63,840 nt of DNA from Candidatus Saccharimonadota bacterium. Its GTDB lineage: Bacteria > Patescibacteriota > Saccharimonadia > Saccharimonadales > Saccharimonadaceae. Under the pieces are notes generated by a model that was given only the letters and a program-made list of their open reading frames with translations, ran no database searches and was not told the DNA's origin. The stretch is taken from the NCBI GenBank assembly GCA_905372495.1, contig CAJPPG010000001.1:1-63840 (forward strand), in the 5' to 3' direction. Below, piece after piece: positions 15,727 through 23,564 of this stretch; the first letter of the stretch is position 1, and every line of letters starts with the position of its first letter. The position numbers and the translations under genes were made by a program.

Positions 15727-16533
15727 TTAGAAGAAGAGGATTATGTTAAGCAGGATACATGCCAATATAACACGGTAGTAACCAAAGGTCGGAATTGAAC
15801 TCTCCTTTTTGAAGAATTTCATAACTACTTTCAAAGCAATTAATCCAGAGACAAAGGCGACTAAGTTAGAGAATAATAGCATCTGCCAGTTTGCTCCAAT
15901 GTAGGCGCGACTTGAGCTAGAGATTAGTGATTTTCCGCAGACTGCGAGCATAATTGGTAGGGAAGCCAGAAAAGAGTATTTAGCTGCCGCTGCTGACTTC
16001 ATACCCATCACGCGACCGGCAATAATCGTTGAACCTGAACGTGAAACGCCTGGAATTAAAGCAAATACCTGCGCCAGACCGATTATTAAAGCTCTCTGAT
16101 GGGGTAATTTATTTTCGTCAGTCTCTGAAAGATGTGGTAGACTATTTACGAAAATCATCACCAGTCCGACAGCGCCCATTGCAATCGCAATTGTGGTGAG
16201 GCTTGAGAAAAAGCCCTGCTGTTCGATAAATTTAGAAAGTAATAAACCGATAATTCCGGCTGGGATTGAAGTGATTAAAAGGTTGAGTGCCATATGTAGA
16301 TCGCGTTTTACAAAAACCTGCTTAAAGATCTTTAAAATCTCTTTGCGATAATAAATTAAAAGAGCAAGCAGAGTACCAAAGTTGATCAATTCTAAAAAGA
16401 AATGAAAATCTTCCGCCCGATTCCCAGCACCCGATAGTTTTTGTACAATTTCTAGGTGTCCAGATGAAGAGACTGGAATAAATTCGGTTAGTCCCTGCGT
16501 CAAACCTAGCACAAGTGATTCGATTACATTCAT
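15727..16533 (-). CDS. uppP: Undecaprenyl-diphosphatase (UppP/BacA)
   Basis: Integral membrane enzyme (268 aa, about eight helices) that recycles undecaprenyl pyrophosphate to the monophosphate carrier used for peptidoglycan and surface polysaccharides. The signature LVLGLTQGLTEFIPVSSSGHLEI at the N-terminus contains the catalytic Glu and Ser residues, and PGVSRSGSTIIAGRVMG is the second conserved motif with its catalytic Arg. The family is intact. Minus-strand TATAAT (16540-16545) ends 6 nt before the ATG, another leaderless arrangement. It presumably serves the LCP and polysaccharide system seen upstream. Confidence 0.96.
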   Translation of the reverse strand: MNVIESLVLGLTQGLTEFIPVSSSGHLEIVQKLSGAGNRAEDFHFFLELINFGTLLALLIYYRKEILKIFKQVFVKRDLHMALNLLITSIPAGIIGLLLSKFIEQQGFFSSLTTIAIAMGAVGLVMIFVNSLPHLSETDENKLPHQRALIIGLAQVFALIPGVSRSGSTIIAGRVMGMKSAAAAKYSFLASLPIMLAVCGKSLISSSSRAYIGANWQMLLFSNLVAFVSGLIALKVVMKFFKKESSIPTFGYYRVILACILLNIILFF

Positions 16534-16539
16534 ACTAGC

Positions 16540-16545
16540 ATTATA
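16540..16545 (-). promoter_or_regulatory. -10 box of uppP (leaderless type)
   Basis: Perfect TATAAT on the minus strand, 6 nt upstream of the uppP start codon. No ribosome site lies between them. Confidence 0.6.
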
Positions 16546-16562
16546 GCTAATAATCTGTTTTC

Positions 16563-16590
16563 TTTACAATCTTGAAATATCATGTATAAT
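16563..16590 (+). promoter_or_regulatory. Promoter of rpsT
   Basis: TTTACA (16563-16568), 16-nt spacer, TATAAT (16585-16590). It leaves a leader of about 36 nt containing CAGGGA near the start codon. Confidence 0.55.
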
Positions 16591-16632
16591 ATGTCAAAAG
16601 AATATTATTAAAAATCACAGGGAATTAAATTA

Positions 16633-16965
16633 ATGCCGATTATCAAATCTGCAAAAAAGGCAGCACGCCAAGCAGTCAAACGCACTGCGCAGAATCAACA
16701 AATTAAAAAGTTCATCAAGGCCGCTCTTAAGGCTTTCAAGGCTGATCCTACTCCTGAAAATCTTTCAAAAGCTCAGTCTGAGTATGATAAGGCCGCCAAG
16801 AAGGGTCTTTTGAAGAAAAATACCGCTTCTCGTCGTAAAGCAAACTTAGTTAAAATCGCTAAGAATGCCAAAAATGAAGCCCAATCAGCTCCAAAAAAGA
16901 CTGTGAAGAAAGCAGCTGCTAAAAAACCTGCAGCCAAGAAGACTGTTAAAAAATCTGCAAAATAA
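16633..16965 (+). CDS. rpsT: Ribosomal protein S20 with a histone-like C-terminal tail
   Basis: Small-subunit protein that binds 16S rRNA early in assembly. Residues 1-80 match S20 (MPIIKSAKKAARQAVKRTAQNQ, then a long basic helix ending TASRRKANLVKIAK). The protein is 110 aa, about 22 longer than usual: the extra tail after residue 86 is a Lys/Ala/Pro run (KKTVKKAAAKKPAAKK) resembling histone H1 or HU-like tails. The tail may add rRNA or nucleoid contacts; this is inference. It has its own promoter and a strong terminator. The convergent gene behind it is holA, a common bacterial pairing with rpsT. Confidence 0.95.
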   Translation: MPIIKSAKKAARQAVKRTAQNQQIKKFIKAALKAFKADPTPENLSKAQSEYDKAAKKGLLKKNTASRRKANLVKIAKNAKNEAQSAPKKTVKKAAAKKPAAKKTVKKSAK

Positions 16966-16969
16966 TTCA

Positions 16970-16998
16970 AAAATAGGATCTGAGCGATCCTATTTTTT
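16970..16998. terminator. Terminator between rpsT and holA
   Basis: AAAATAGGATC (16970-16980) pairs with GATCCTATTTT (16986-16996) around TGAGC, followed by further T residues. It works for both convergent genes. Confidence 0.9.
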
Positions 16999-17020
16999 AC
17001 ACACTTTCTCCTTGTCTATT

Positions 17021-17656
17021 TTATAAACTTGATAATTCAATTAAAAAACTTTCGAGAACCACCCAAGGCTCTTTAGAGAAACTAGTCTGCTTCAGTAGCA
17101 TGTCAATTTCTGCTAGTCTCTTTATGATCCTTTTTTCTTTTTCTGCGTTCTTTTTAGAGGCAAAAAGATCAACTGCCTTTTTTGTCCAAGCACCAATTGT
17201 CGCATAAGGATTATTATCTTCTTCCGCCTCGCGCATTAATTTTACAGCTCTCTTTCCGTCGGTCAAGGCAATATCGAAAACTCGAAAAACCAAAAAGGTG
17301 TCCACTTGTTCTGGCAGTTTAAAGCTCTCTATCTTAATCTTCTGAGGCTCGGTCTTAGCTATTTCCGCCAGCTCCTTATAAGTCGCATTGCGTTTATCTA
17401 GTTTTTGTTCTAAAATCGCTACCTGATGTTCAGTTTGTAAAAACTTTGGAAGTTCCAGAAATAGCTCTTTTTTCAAGCTCAAATCTTTAATCAAAATATG
17501 GCGACTCTCCATAAAAAGAGTCGTGCCCTGAAAAATTGAAACCAAATCCTGCTTTTCTAGATTGTCAGCATCAATGATTTCAATATCCGACCCTAGATAA
17601 TCTCGTGCTGCTTGCTCTGCTCTCTTGCGATCATCGCCATCAATTAAATAAATCAT
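17021..17656 (-). CDS. holA: DNA polymerase III delta subunit-like protein (short)
   Basis: Clamp-loader subunit candidate, 211 aa, against about 330 for typical HolA. It begins MIYLIDGDDRKRAEQAARDYLG, the start expected of HolA, and shows LVSIFQGTTLFMESRHILIKDL, matching the strand carrying the clamp-opening residues. The helical C-terminus (LMREAEEDNNPYATIGAWTKKAVDL, then LKQTSFSKEPWVVLESFLIEL) fits the delta collar domain, so the middle domain appears reduced. The assignment rests on these motifs, the small size seen in reduced genomes, and the rpsT neighbour. It abuts mutM with no gap. Confidence 0.7.
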   Translation of the reverse strand: MIYLIDGDDRKRAEQAARDYLGSDIEIIDADNLEKQDLVSIFQGTTLFMESRHILIKDLSLKKELFLELPKFLQTEHQVAILEQKLDKRNATYKELAEIAKTEPQKIKIESFKLPEQVDTFLVFRVFDIALTDGKRAVKLMREAEEDNNPYATIGAWTKKAVDLFASKKNAEKEKRIIKRLAEIDMLLKQTSFSKEPWVVLESFLIELSSL

Positions 17657-18616
17657 CTAAAACTTTTTCTGGCAGTTTGGACAGATATGTGTGCCACGAC
17701 CCGCCACCCTTAATTTAATAATTTCTGTCCCGCAACGATTACACGGTTCACCTTCTCGACGGAACACTTGCGCAAACTTTTCTAAATAACTGCCCTTTGT
17801 CCCGTCCGCTTTGACGTAGGTTGCCATTGTACTTCCTCCAGAGTCGATCGAGCGCTGCATTACGATGCCAGCCGCTTCTAATAGCTCTGCAATTTCTAAG
17901 TCGCTGAGACTCGAGGTGAGTCTTTCAGGGTGTATCTTCGCCATATATAAGGCCTCATCGGCATAGATATTTCCAAGTCCCGCTACTACGCTCTGGTCCA
18001 GTATAGTTGGCTTTATCTCGGCGTTCTTATGATGCATCAGATTTTTCTTGAATTCTTCCGCGCTCATCACCCATGGTTCTTTGGCGAGTTTCTTAATAAA
18101 ACTATCTGTTTCAACCTCGTTGGTTTCAATTACCTTACAGAAACCAAACTTCCTCTGGTCATTAAAATATAGAGTACCTAGAACTTTGCCCGACTCCGAG
18201 CTTGTTCTATTCTCTTCGCAAATCTCGAATAAAACTCGCGTTTGATTATTAGGTAGCCCACTATAAAAACTTTCATTAGGGTGTCCGCCGGCAAAGCTTT
18301 TTTCTGTGTAAAGTGTAGTCTTGAAGTCCCCCGCTTCGATCATCTCGAGATAGTTTCGGCCTGACTCTTCGCCACTTGAACGAAAAATTAATTGTCCAGT
18401 CATTCTTAGGTGCACCATCATCGACACCGCGTTTTCAAAATCAAAAATCAAGGCTTTTCCAAAGCGTCGAATATTAGTAATCTTCTGGCCTAGTATTACT
18501 TTCTTTGGACCGATAAAAGATTTATCACATAAAATTTTTACTGAGGATACTTTTTTGTTGAGGATAAATTTATTCAATCCTCTTCGAATTGTTTCAACTT
18601 CTGGTAATTCTGGCAT
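17657..18616 (-). CDS. mutM: Formamidopyrimidine-DNA glycosylase (Fpg/MutM)
   Basis: Bifunctional base-excision repair enzyme removing 8-oxoguanine and formamidopyrimidines with AP-lyase activity. 319 aa, longer than the usual 270-290 because of extra loops around residues 80-140. It has the catalytic N-terminus MPELPEVETIRRGL (Pro after Met removal, then Glu), MMVHLRMTGQL with the conserved Lys/His region, the H2TH segment DQSVVAGLGNIYADEAL, and an intact C-terminal zinc finger with CNRCGTEI and CPNCQ. Minus-strand TAGAAT ends 6 nt before the ATG (leaderless). holA follows directly and is probably co-transcribed. Confidence 0.96.
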   Translation of the reverse strand: MPELPEVETIRRGLNKFILNKKVSSVKILCDKSFIGPKKVILGQKITNIRRFGKALIFDFENAVSMMVHLRMTGQLIFRSSGEESGRNYLEMIEAGDFKTTLYTEKSFAGGHPNESFYSGLPNNQTRVLFEICEENRTSSESGKVLGTLYFNDQRKFGFCKVIETNEVETDSFIKKLAKEPWVMSAEEFKKNLMHHKNAEIKPTILDQSVVAGLGNIYADEALYMAKIHPERLTSSLSDLEIAELLEAAGIVMQRSIDSGGSTMATYVKADGTKGSYLEKFAQVFRREGEPCNRCGTEIIKLRVAGRGTHICPNCQKKF

Positions 18617-18622
18617 ACCTCT

Positions 18623-18628
18623 ATTCTA
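18623..18628 (-). promoter_or_regulatory. -10 box of mutM (leaderless type)
   Basis: TAGAAT on the minus strand, ending 6 nt before the mutM ATG. AGAGGT in the gap is too close to the ATG to be a normal ribosome site. Confidence 0.5.
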
Positions 18629-18691
18629 TCTTAGTTTAAGAAAAGTCTCTATAAAAAAAGACGCAATAAAATCAATTATAAATTCTTATGG

Positions 18692-18720
18692 TTGACTAAA
18701 TATATGAAACATTATAAAAT
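18692..18720 (+). promoter_or_regulatory. Promoter of the secreted protein gene at 18777
   Basis: TTGACT (18692-18697), a 17-nt spacer, TAAAAT (18715-18720). It leaves a leader of about 50 nt with the hairpin described next. Confidence 0.75.
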
Positions 18721-18731
18721 CGCGGCAACTA

Positions 18732-18747
18732 CGGGGAATAGTCCCCG
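18732..18747 (+). promoter_or_regulatory. Leader hairpin just before the ribosome site
   Basis: CGGGGA and TCCCCG form a 6-bp G/C stem with loop ATAG, starting about 5 nt into the predicted transcript and ending about 14 nt before AAGGAGGG. It could stabilise the mRNA 5' end. It is unusual in a window where most promoters give no leader at all. Confidence 0.55.
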
Positions 18748-18776
18748 AGGGTTCTTTGAAAAGGAGGGAAAAGACG

Positions 18777-19817
18777 ATGAAGAAGAATCTGAAAGTTATG
18801 GCAACAAGTATTGCTCTTTCAATGAGCATGATTCTTACATCACCAGCATATGCAGGTGTAGTAAAAAGAAATGCTACAGGTGCTGCAGCAAAGGCAGCAG
18901 AAGAGCAGAAGAAAGCAAACGAGAAGAAAGAGAACGAAGCACAAGTTTCTTCTGAAACTTCTTCTCAAGGACAAGGAGACCAGACCGAGCAGGCACACGC
19001 CGGCTTAAAGAATCAGTCTCCGACAGAACAGGCGACCCAACCTCAGAAGGAAATCGGCAGGGATAATCCGATGACCGTTTTCCCGAGGGCTGATTATCTT
19101 GGCCCTGATGGCGTAGCGAAAGATCCAAGCTATGTCACTAGCAACTTCGAGGTAGAGGTAGATAAGACCATCTCTCAGTGCGTACGATCAAGTCCTGATG
19201 CACGCTGGCTAAAGATGAGGACTGAGCCTTTTGTCTATCCGGAGATCAATCCAGATACCGGTTATCCTCTATGGTCGACTAAACCATTCTGGAGAACAGA
19301 CGGCAGCTTTGATGTCTACGGATATCTAAAGCAGTTCGTTGCCAGAAAGAAGGATGCAGTGACTCAGCTCCTCGTTTTTACGGATAGTGAGAAGAGAGAC
19401 AACTCGGTGACTAGAATGGAACTGTTCTTCTCTAATTATTATGAGGAACATCCTCCGTATATTCCAACGGACAGAGATGCGTTTAGTCTTTGGTTATACT
19501 TCCCGGCTGAAAAGAGGGCGGAAAATGATTTTGAAAGAAATTATAGAAAACGTGAGCTTCAAATCTTGGCAAAGGATTTCCATTTTTATGATGGCACTAT
19601 TCACTGGGAAGGATTCATAGATATTGATACGCTTGATACGCAGCCAACAGTAAAAATCACTGGCTCTGAGAATAGCTATATATATCTTGCTCAGGTAGAT
19701 ATGCTGGAGAAAATTATGAGGAATTATCTCATGAATCCGTATAAGAAATCTGATGATATTCAAGATTTTAACGGTACAGAGCATTTTACTGGAATAATAT
19801 ATTGGCCGGATTTCTGA
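18777..19817 (+). CDS. Secreted protein of unknown function
   Basis: 346 aa from ATG 18777, chosen because AAGGAGGG lies 8 nt upstream; a TTG 21 nt earlier is in frame but has no site. The signal peptide is clear: MKKNLKVMATSIALSMSMILTSPAYA, cleaved after AYA. A Lys/Glu/Gln-rich low-complexity linker follows (about 30-90), then a globular domain with many Tyr, Trp and acidic residues (FSNYYEEHPPYIPTDRDAFSLWLYFPAEKR). There is no C-terminal anchor and no recognised family. Strong promoter, leader hairpin and ribosome site suggest high expression. The next gene also encodes a secreted protein, so both probably act at the cell surface or on a host cell. Confidence 0.85.
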   Translation: MKKNLKVMATSIALSMSMILTSPAYAGVVKRNATGAAAKAAEEQKKANEKKENEAQVSSETSSQGQGDQTEQAHAGLKNQSPTEQATQPQKEIGRDNPMTVFPRADYLGPDGVAKDPSYVTSNFEVEVDKTISQCVRSSPDARWLKMRTEPFVYPEINPDTGYPLWSTKPFWRTDGSFDVYGYLKQFVARKKDAVTQLLVFTDSEKRDNSVTRMELFFSNYYEEHPPYIPTDRDAFSLWLYFPAEKRAENDFERNYRKRELQILAKDFHFYDGTIHWEGFIDIDTLDTQPTVKITGSENSYIYLAQVDMLEKIMRNYLMNPYKKSDDIQDFNGTEHFTGIIYWPDF

Positions 19818-19858
19818 AGCGATTAATGCTTCAGCTCTTCTTTAAAAAGTCTGTTTTG

Positions 19859-19882
19859 GCGCCTAGTAATCTAGGCGCTTTT
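19859..19882 (+). terminator. Intrinsic terminator
   Basis: GCGCCTAG (19859-19866) and CTAGGCGC (19871-19878) with loop TAAT, followed by TTTT. Confidence 0.85.
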
Positions 19883-19885
19883 AAA

Positions 19886-19914
19886 TTGACCAATTCCGCT
19901 TTAGGTTATATACT
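19886..19914 (+). promoter_or_regulatory. Promoter of the giant secreted protein gene
   Basis: TTGACC (19886-19891), a 17-nt spacer, TATACT (19909-19914). It sits directly behind the preceding terminator. Confidence 0.75.
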
Positions 19915-19951
19915 AAAATAAATAACCAAATAAAGAGGCAATTTTTAGGGT

Positions 19952-22900
19952 ATGTATTTCAATCTTTTTAAGAAACAATATAAAATCTTCATTTTCTTTT
20001 CTCTAGCCTCTTTACTATTTATCTCGTTATATTTTTTAGCTAATCCAGTCCTTGCGGAAGAAGGTGGAGCCTCAGGTGGTACAGCCGTTCCTATCTCCGG
20101 CTGCGGCAGTGACCCCAAGGCTCTCTGTTATAGTAGTTGGAATACTAGTGGTGAGAATAATAATCGAGGCGGTGGTGGTGAATGGGTTTATATTTCTATT
20201 GCAGAATTAATTAAAAATAAAAGGATTACTGACCCAGATAATATTTCCTATACCGCAATCAGAAAAAGTATTCCTGTAATTGATGAAAGAAGCGCAAAAC
20301 ATTTAAATTATAGTGGTGATTCTCAGATGATTCGTGGTTGCGGTAAGGCAGATGGTATTTATACATTTATCTCACATGTATATCACAACAATGCTCCAGA
20401 ATTTACTCCAGCAAATACGGCTTATGGTCCTAATAAATTTGCTTATTTTCAATATCCCGATTACCCGAATAAATCTAACACCGGACGCAATACTCTTCAG
20501 CCACATCAAAAATATGTTAATCGCGCTGGCGAATATCATAAAACATACGAAGAAGCTGAAGCCGCATATAAGCTATATTTGCAACGCGTGAAACGTTCCG
20601 AGCCTACATGGGAAAGCGGTGAATTTTCTTGGTTCTGCTCCTTTGGTGGCCCAGAAAATAACTGTGACCCAAACGACCCCACATGTGATCCAAATAAAAA
20701 ACCTGAATGCGACCCAAACACCGATCCAACCTGTAATAAACCTAAACCCGGAAATTGTCCATTAGACGATCCTAGCTGTACACCAAAGGATACTGATATT
20801 TGTAGCGCACTAGTGCCAGGCGTAGTTGGGTCCGTCTATAAGGGAAACACTGCCGCACTCTCTCAAGTGGTAAATCTGTCCTATACGGGTACAGAATCAT
20901 ATAAAAAATGGCAATCACTTGTTTTAGCCCGTCCAGGCGACTCGATTCGTTTCCGTCACGCACTCTGCTATCCGGCACAGGGTGTGGCTGCAGGCTTAGG
21001 TGTTTCCGGTAATAGTGCCGATACTCCAAGTGTTGCTAATAATTTTAGACTGTACGCTTCTCGTAATGATGGTGGCGATAACCGTTATTTATTCAAAGAT
21101 TCCGCTCTAGCTGATGGAAACTCCAGAAGTGTCCATACTCAAAGTAAAAATGCGATCACTGGCGCAGGTATTATCTCTGCAGACTATGGCTTTTATACAG
21201 AATCTCCTTCCTCTCCAAACCCTCCTTATTCTTGTGATAGTCCAATCTTTATCCAGAATAATAATCGTGCGATCACAAATGGTTTTCAGATTCCAGGTTT
21301 TGCCTCAGGTATCTCAAATTGTAATTCCGCTGCTCAGACTGGTAGCAATACTGAGGTAGGTAATAAAATTTCCCAAGGTATTATTTATAATGATGTTAAA
21401 TCTTGGGTCAGCTCGGTCACTAAAGTTAGTGGTGAATGTGGCTGTGGTAGAAATACAGCAACAAGCGACACTCAAACCGATAAAACTTTTGAGAATGCCG
21501 GTACTTATAGTACAAGAGACTCGAGGGGCAACACATCTAATCAAGATATAGTTGGTATTAGTGAAGATACGGATCCAGCCTTGGTTGGCAAGCCAGGTAA
21601 TCACAAGATTGTCGTTCCTGGTCGACCATCAAATCTTAGGGGTTCAACATGGGGTACGTTCAGTTACTCATGTAGTGGTGACGGCTCTTGTAGAGACGGA
21701 GAGGAAACCTACTATAAAAGAAATTCTAGCAGTATTCATTATCCAGTTGCCTCAAAAGATTATGGTGAACGTTCGACTAGCGCCAGTGTTGTTACTCCCT
21801 ATAACTTCAATACTTATGTAACAAGTTCAATCGATTCTGATAATGTGATTTTTAGTGGCGAGCGTGTCAATATTAGTGGTTCCTATCATATTCTTTCTCG
21901 CTCAAATACTATGGTTGCTAAGAATCCTTATGCTACTCACACTTCTGATAAGGAAACCTTCCGTATTTATGAATTACTAATACCGCCTCACACTAATCCT
22001 CAAACGCTTTCCGGCAGTGACCATTCTGATCAAGACGTCTGTCGCTACTATGGTTCTGACAATTGCCATCTAGTCAAAGCAGTCAAAGGCGTAATGAATC
22101 CAGAAGGTAATTATAATGGTAGTGATCAAGAATCAGATATTTTCTCCCGTACCGTTCCTGACGATCGTGAATATGTGGGTTATAAATACTGTACAGCCAC
22201 TTCCATTTGGCCAGCTTCCTCACATAATACAACTGAAAATAATTTTGAAAATAACACTTCCGGCCCAGCCATCACTGGTGGTGATGAAACCAAATTTAAT
22301 ATTTCCGACCTTTCTTGTGTGACGATCGCTAAAAAACCAAACTTCCAAATCTGGGGTGGTGGAATGTTTACAAATGGCCAAATCGAGACTGCTGTCAGCC
22401 GTAAAACTCCTGGTCAGAGCTTTTCATCTTACCCAAGTGCTGCCGAAAAAATCTTTGGCTCCTGGGACGAGTATCATGTTGTTGCTGGTGGCCGCGTCTC
22501 TGGTTTTGGCTCTGGCGCTTCTTTGGGCTATGAAAAAGGTTATAATTATAATCTACCAACTGGTGGTTCTGATGTATCAAACAGCATTTACAATCTCACC
22601 ATTGCCAACCGAAGAAATATTGGAGAGTCGGGTGTTTATGGACTACCTTCCGGTCTCTTGTCCCGTCTAAAAGCTAGGTATCGCGACAATATTGATAAAA
22701 ATAGTAGCCTAAAAATCACCACACACGATACTGGTCTGCAAAATACCTATATTCGAGGCGATATTAATCTTTCACAGATACAACTACCAGATCATAATCC
22801 TAATACAACAGATACGCTCTTCCGTACTTACGACACACTATATAAGACAATAACTACTGCTGATAAGCAAAACAATACTCTCGTACTTTATGTTGATGGT

Positions 22901-23461
22901 ACTCTAACAATTGACCAAAATCTCTGCTATTCGGCCTTTGGTGGTAATAATTGTCAATACGAAACCTCCACCAAACAGGCCGCTTATACCGACGTTTCTA
23001 CTGAATCAATCACTAAGCTTCCACAAATTCTCATTTTTGCAAAAAATATTAATGTCCTAAGTAAAGTTAATCGTGTGGATGCCTGGTTAATTTTGGATGA
23101 AGATAATGCCTCCAATAATCTTAATACCTGTAGTGATGCAAATGAGCCATCAGCCGAACAATGTTCTGAGACTGTCATCTTTAATGGGCCAGTCTTTGCC
23201 AAGAGTCTTACTTTAAAACGCACTGGCGGTGCAAACCATGGTGGCGGATTGATGGCTGGCATTCCTGCCGATCAGCGCGTTCTTGGTACTCGATATGCTA
23301 AACATGCTGGCGGATATTATGCTATTTCTAGTGATGGTTCTGTTGCTCCTGCCGAAATCTTCAATCTTCGTTCTGACGCTTATTATTGGGGTATCGGCCA
23401 GGCTCAGCGCTCAGGTATTGCAGAAGTCGTCTACCAAAGAGAGTTAGCTCCACGCTATTAA
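19952..23461 (+). CDS. Very large secreted surface protein of unknown function
   Basis: 1169 aa. Residues 11-35 (a hydrophobic stretch ending NPVLA, then EEGG) form a signal peptide. The mature protein is rich in Ser, Asn, Thr, Gly and Tyr. A Cys-rich linker at about 236-282 repeats the pattern C-D-P-N-x-D-P-T-C (PNDPTCDP, CDPNTDPTC, DDPSCTPKD), suggesting a disulphide-braced or Ca-binding spacer. More Cys pairs are spread through the C-terminal two thirds, where strand-rich text such as TLVLYVDGTLTID and VIFNGPVFAKSLTLKRTGG suggests beta structure. There is no C-terminal membrane helix or sorting signal. I do not recognise the family; an adhesin or surface-layer role is an inference. Confidence 0.85.
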   Translation: MYFNLFKKQYKIFIFFSLASLLFISLYFLANPVLAEEGGASGGTAVPISGCGSDPKALCYSSWNTSGENNNRGGGGEWVYISIAELIKNKRITDPDNISYTAIRKSIPVIDERSAKHLNYSGDSQMIRGCGKADGIYTFISHVYHNNAPEFTPANTAYGPNKFAYFQYPDYPNKSNTGRNTLQPHQKYVNRAGEYHKTYEEAEAAYKLYLQRVKRSEPTWESGEFSWFCSFGGPENNCDPNDPTCDPNKKPECDPNTDPTCNKPKPGNCPLDDPSCTPKDTDICSALVPGVVGSVYKGNTAALSQVVNLSYTGTESYKKWQSLVLARPGDSIRFRHALCYPAQGVAAGLGVSGNSADTPSVANNFRLYASRNDGGDNRYLFKDSALADGNSRSVHTQSKNAITGAGIISADYGFYTESPSSPNPPYSCDSPIFIQNNNRAITNGFQIPGFASGISNCNSAAQTGSNTEVGNKISQGIIYNDVKSWVSSVTKVSGECGCGRNTATSDTQTDKTFENAGTYSTRDSRGNTSNQDIVGISEDTDPALVGKPGNHKIVVPGRPSNLRGSTWGTFSYSCSGDGSCRDGEETYYKRNSSSIHYPVASKDYGERSTSASVVTPYNFNTYVTSSIDSDNVIFSGERVNISGSYHILSRSNTMVAKNPYATHTSDKETFRIYELLIPPHTNPQTLSGSDHSDQDVCRYYGSDNCHLVKAVKGVMNPEGNYNGSDQESDIFSRTVPDDREYVGYKYCTATSIWPASSHNTTENNFENNTSGPAITGGDETKFNISDLSCVTIAKKPNFQIWGGGMFTNGQIETAVSRKTPGQSFSSYPSAAEKIFGSWDEYHVVAGGRVSGFGSGASLGYEKGYNYNLPTGGSDVSNSIYNLTIANRRNIGESGVYGLPSGLLSRLKARYRDNIDKNSSLKITTHDTGLQNTYIRGDINLSQIQLPDHNPNTTDTLFRTYDTLYKTITTADKQNNTLVLYVDGTLTIDQNLCYSAFGGNNCQYETSTKQAAYTDVSTESITKLPQILIFAKNINVLSKVNRVDAWLILDEDNASNNLNTCSDANEPSAEQCSETVIFNGPVFAKSLTLKRTGGANHGGGLMAGIPADQRVLGTRYAKHAGGYYAISSDGSVAPAEIFNLRSDAYYWGIGQAQRSGIAEVVYQRELAPRY

Positions 23462-23564
23462 AAGTTGGGCTGCCCGTCTTATGGTCATCCTCGTTTCGCC
23501 TTCTCTTTGCTTGTCAAAATGTAATTCTTATGCTAAATTTAAATAAATTAGGTCAACACAAACA

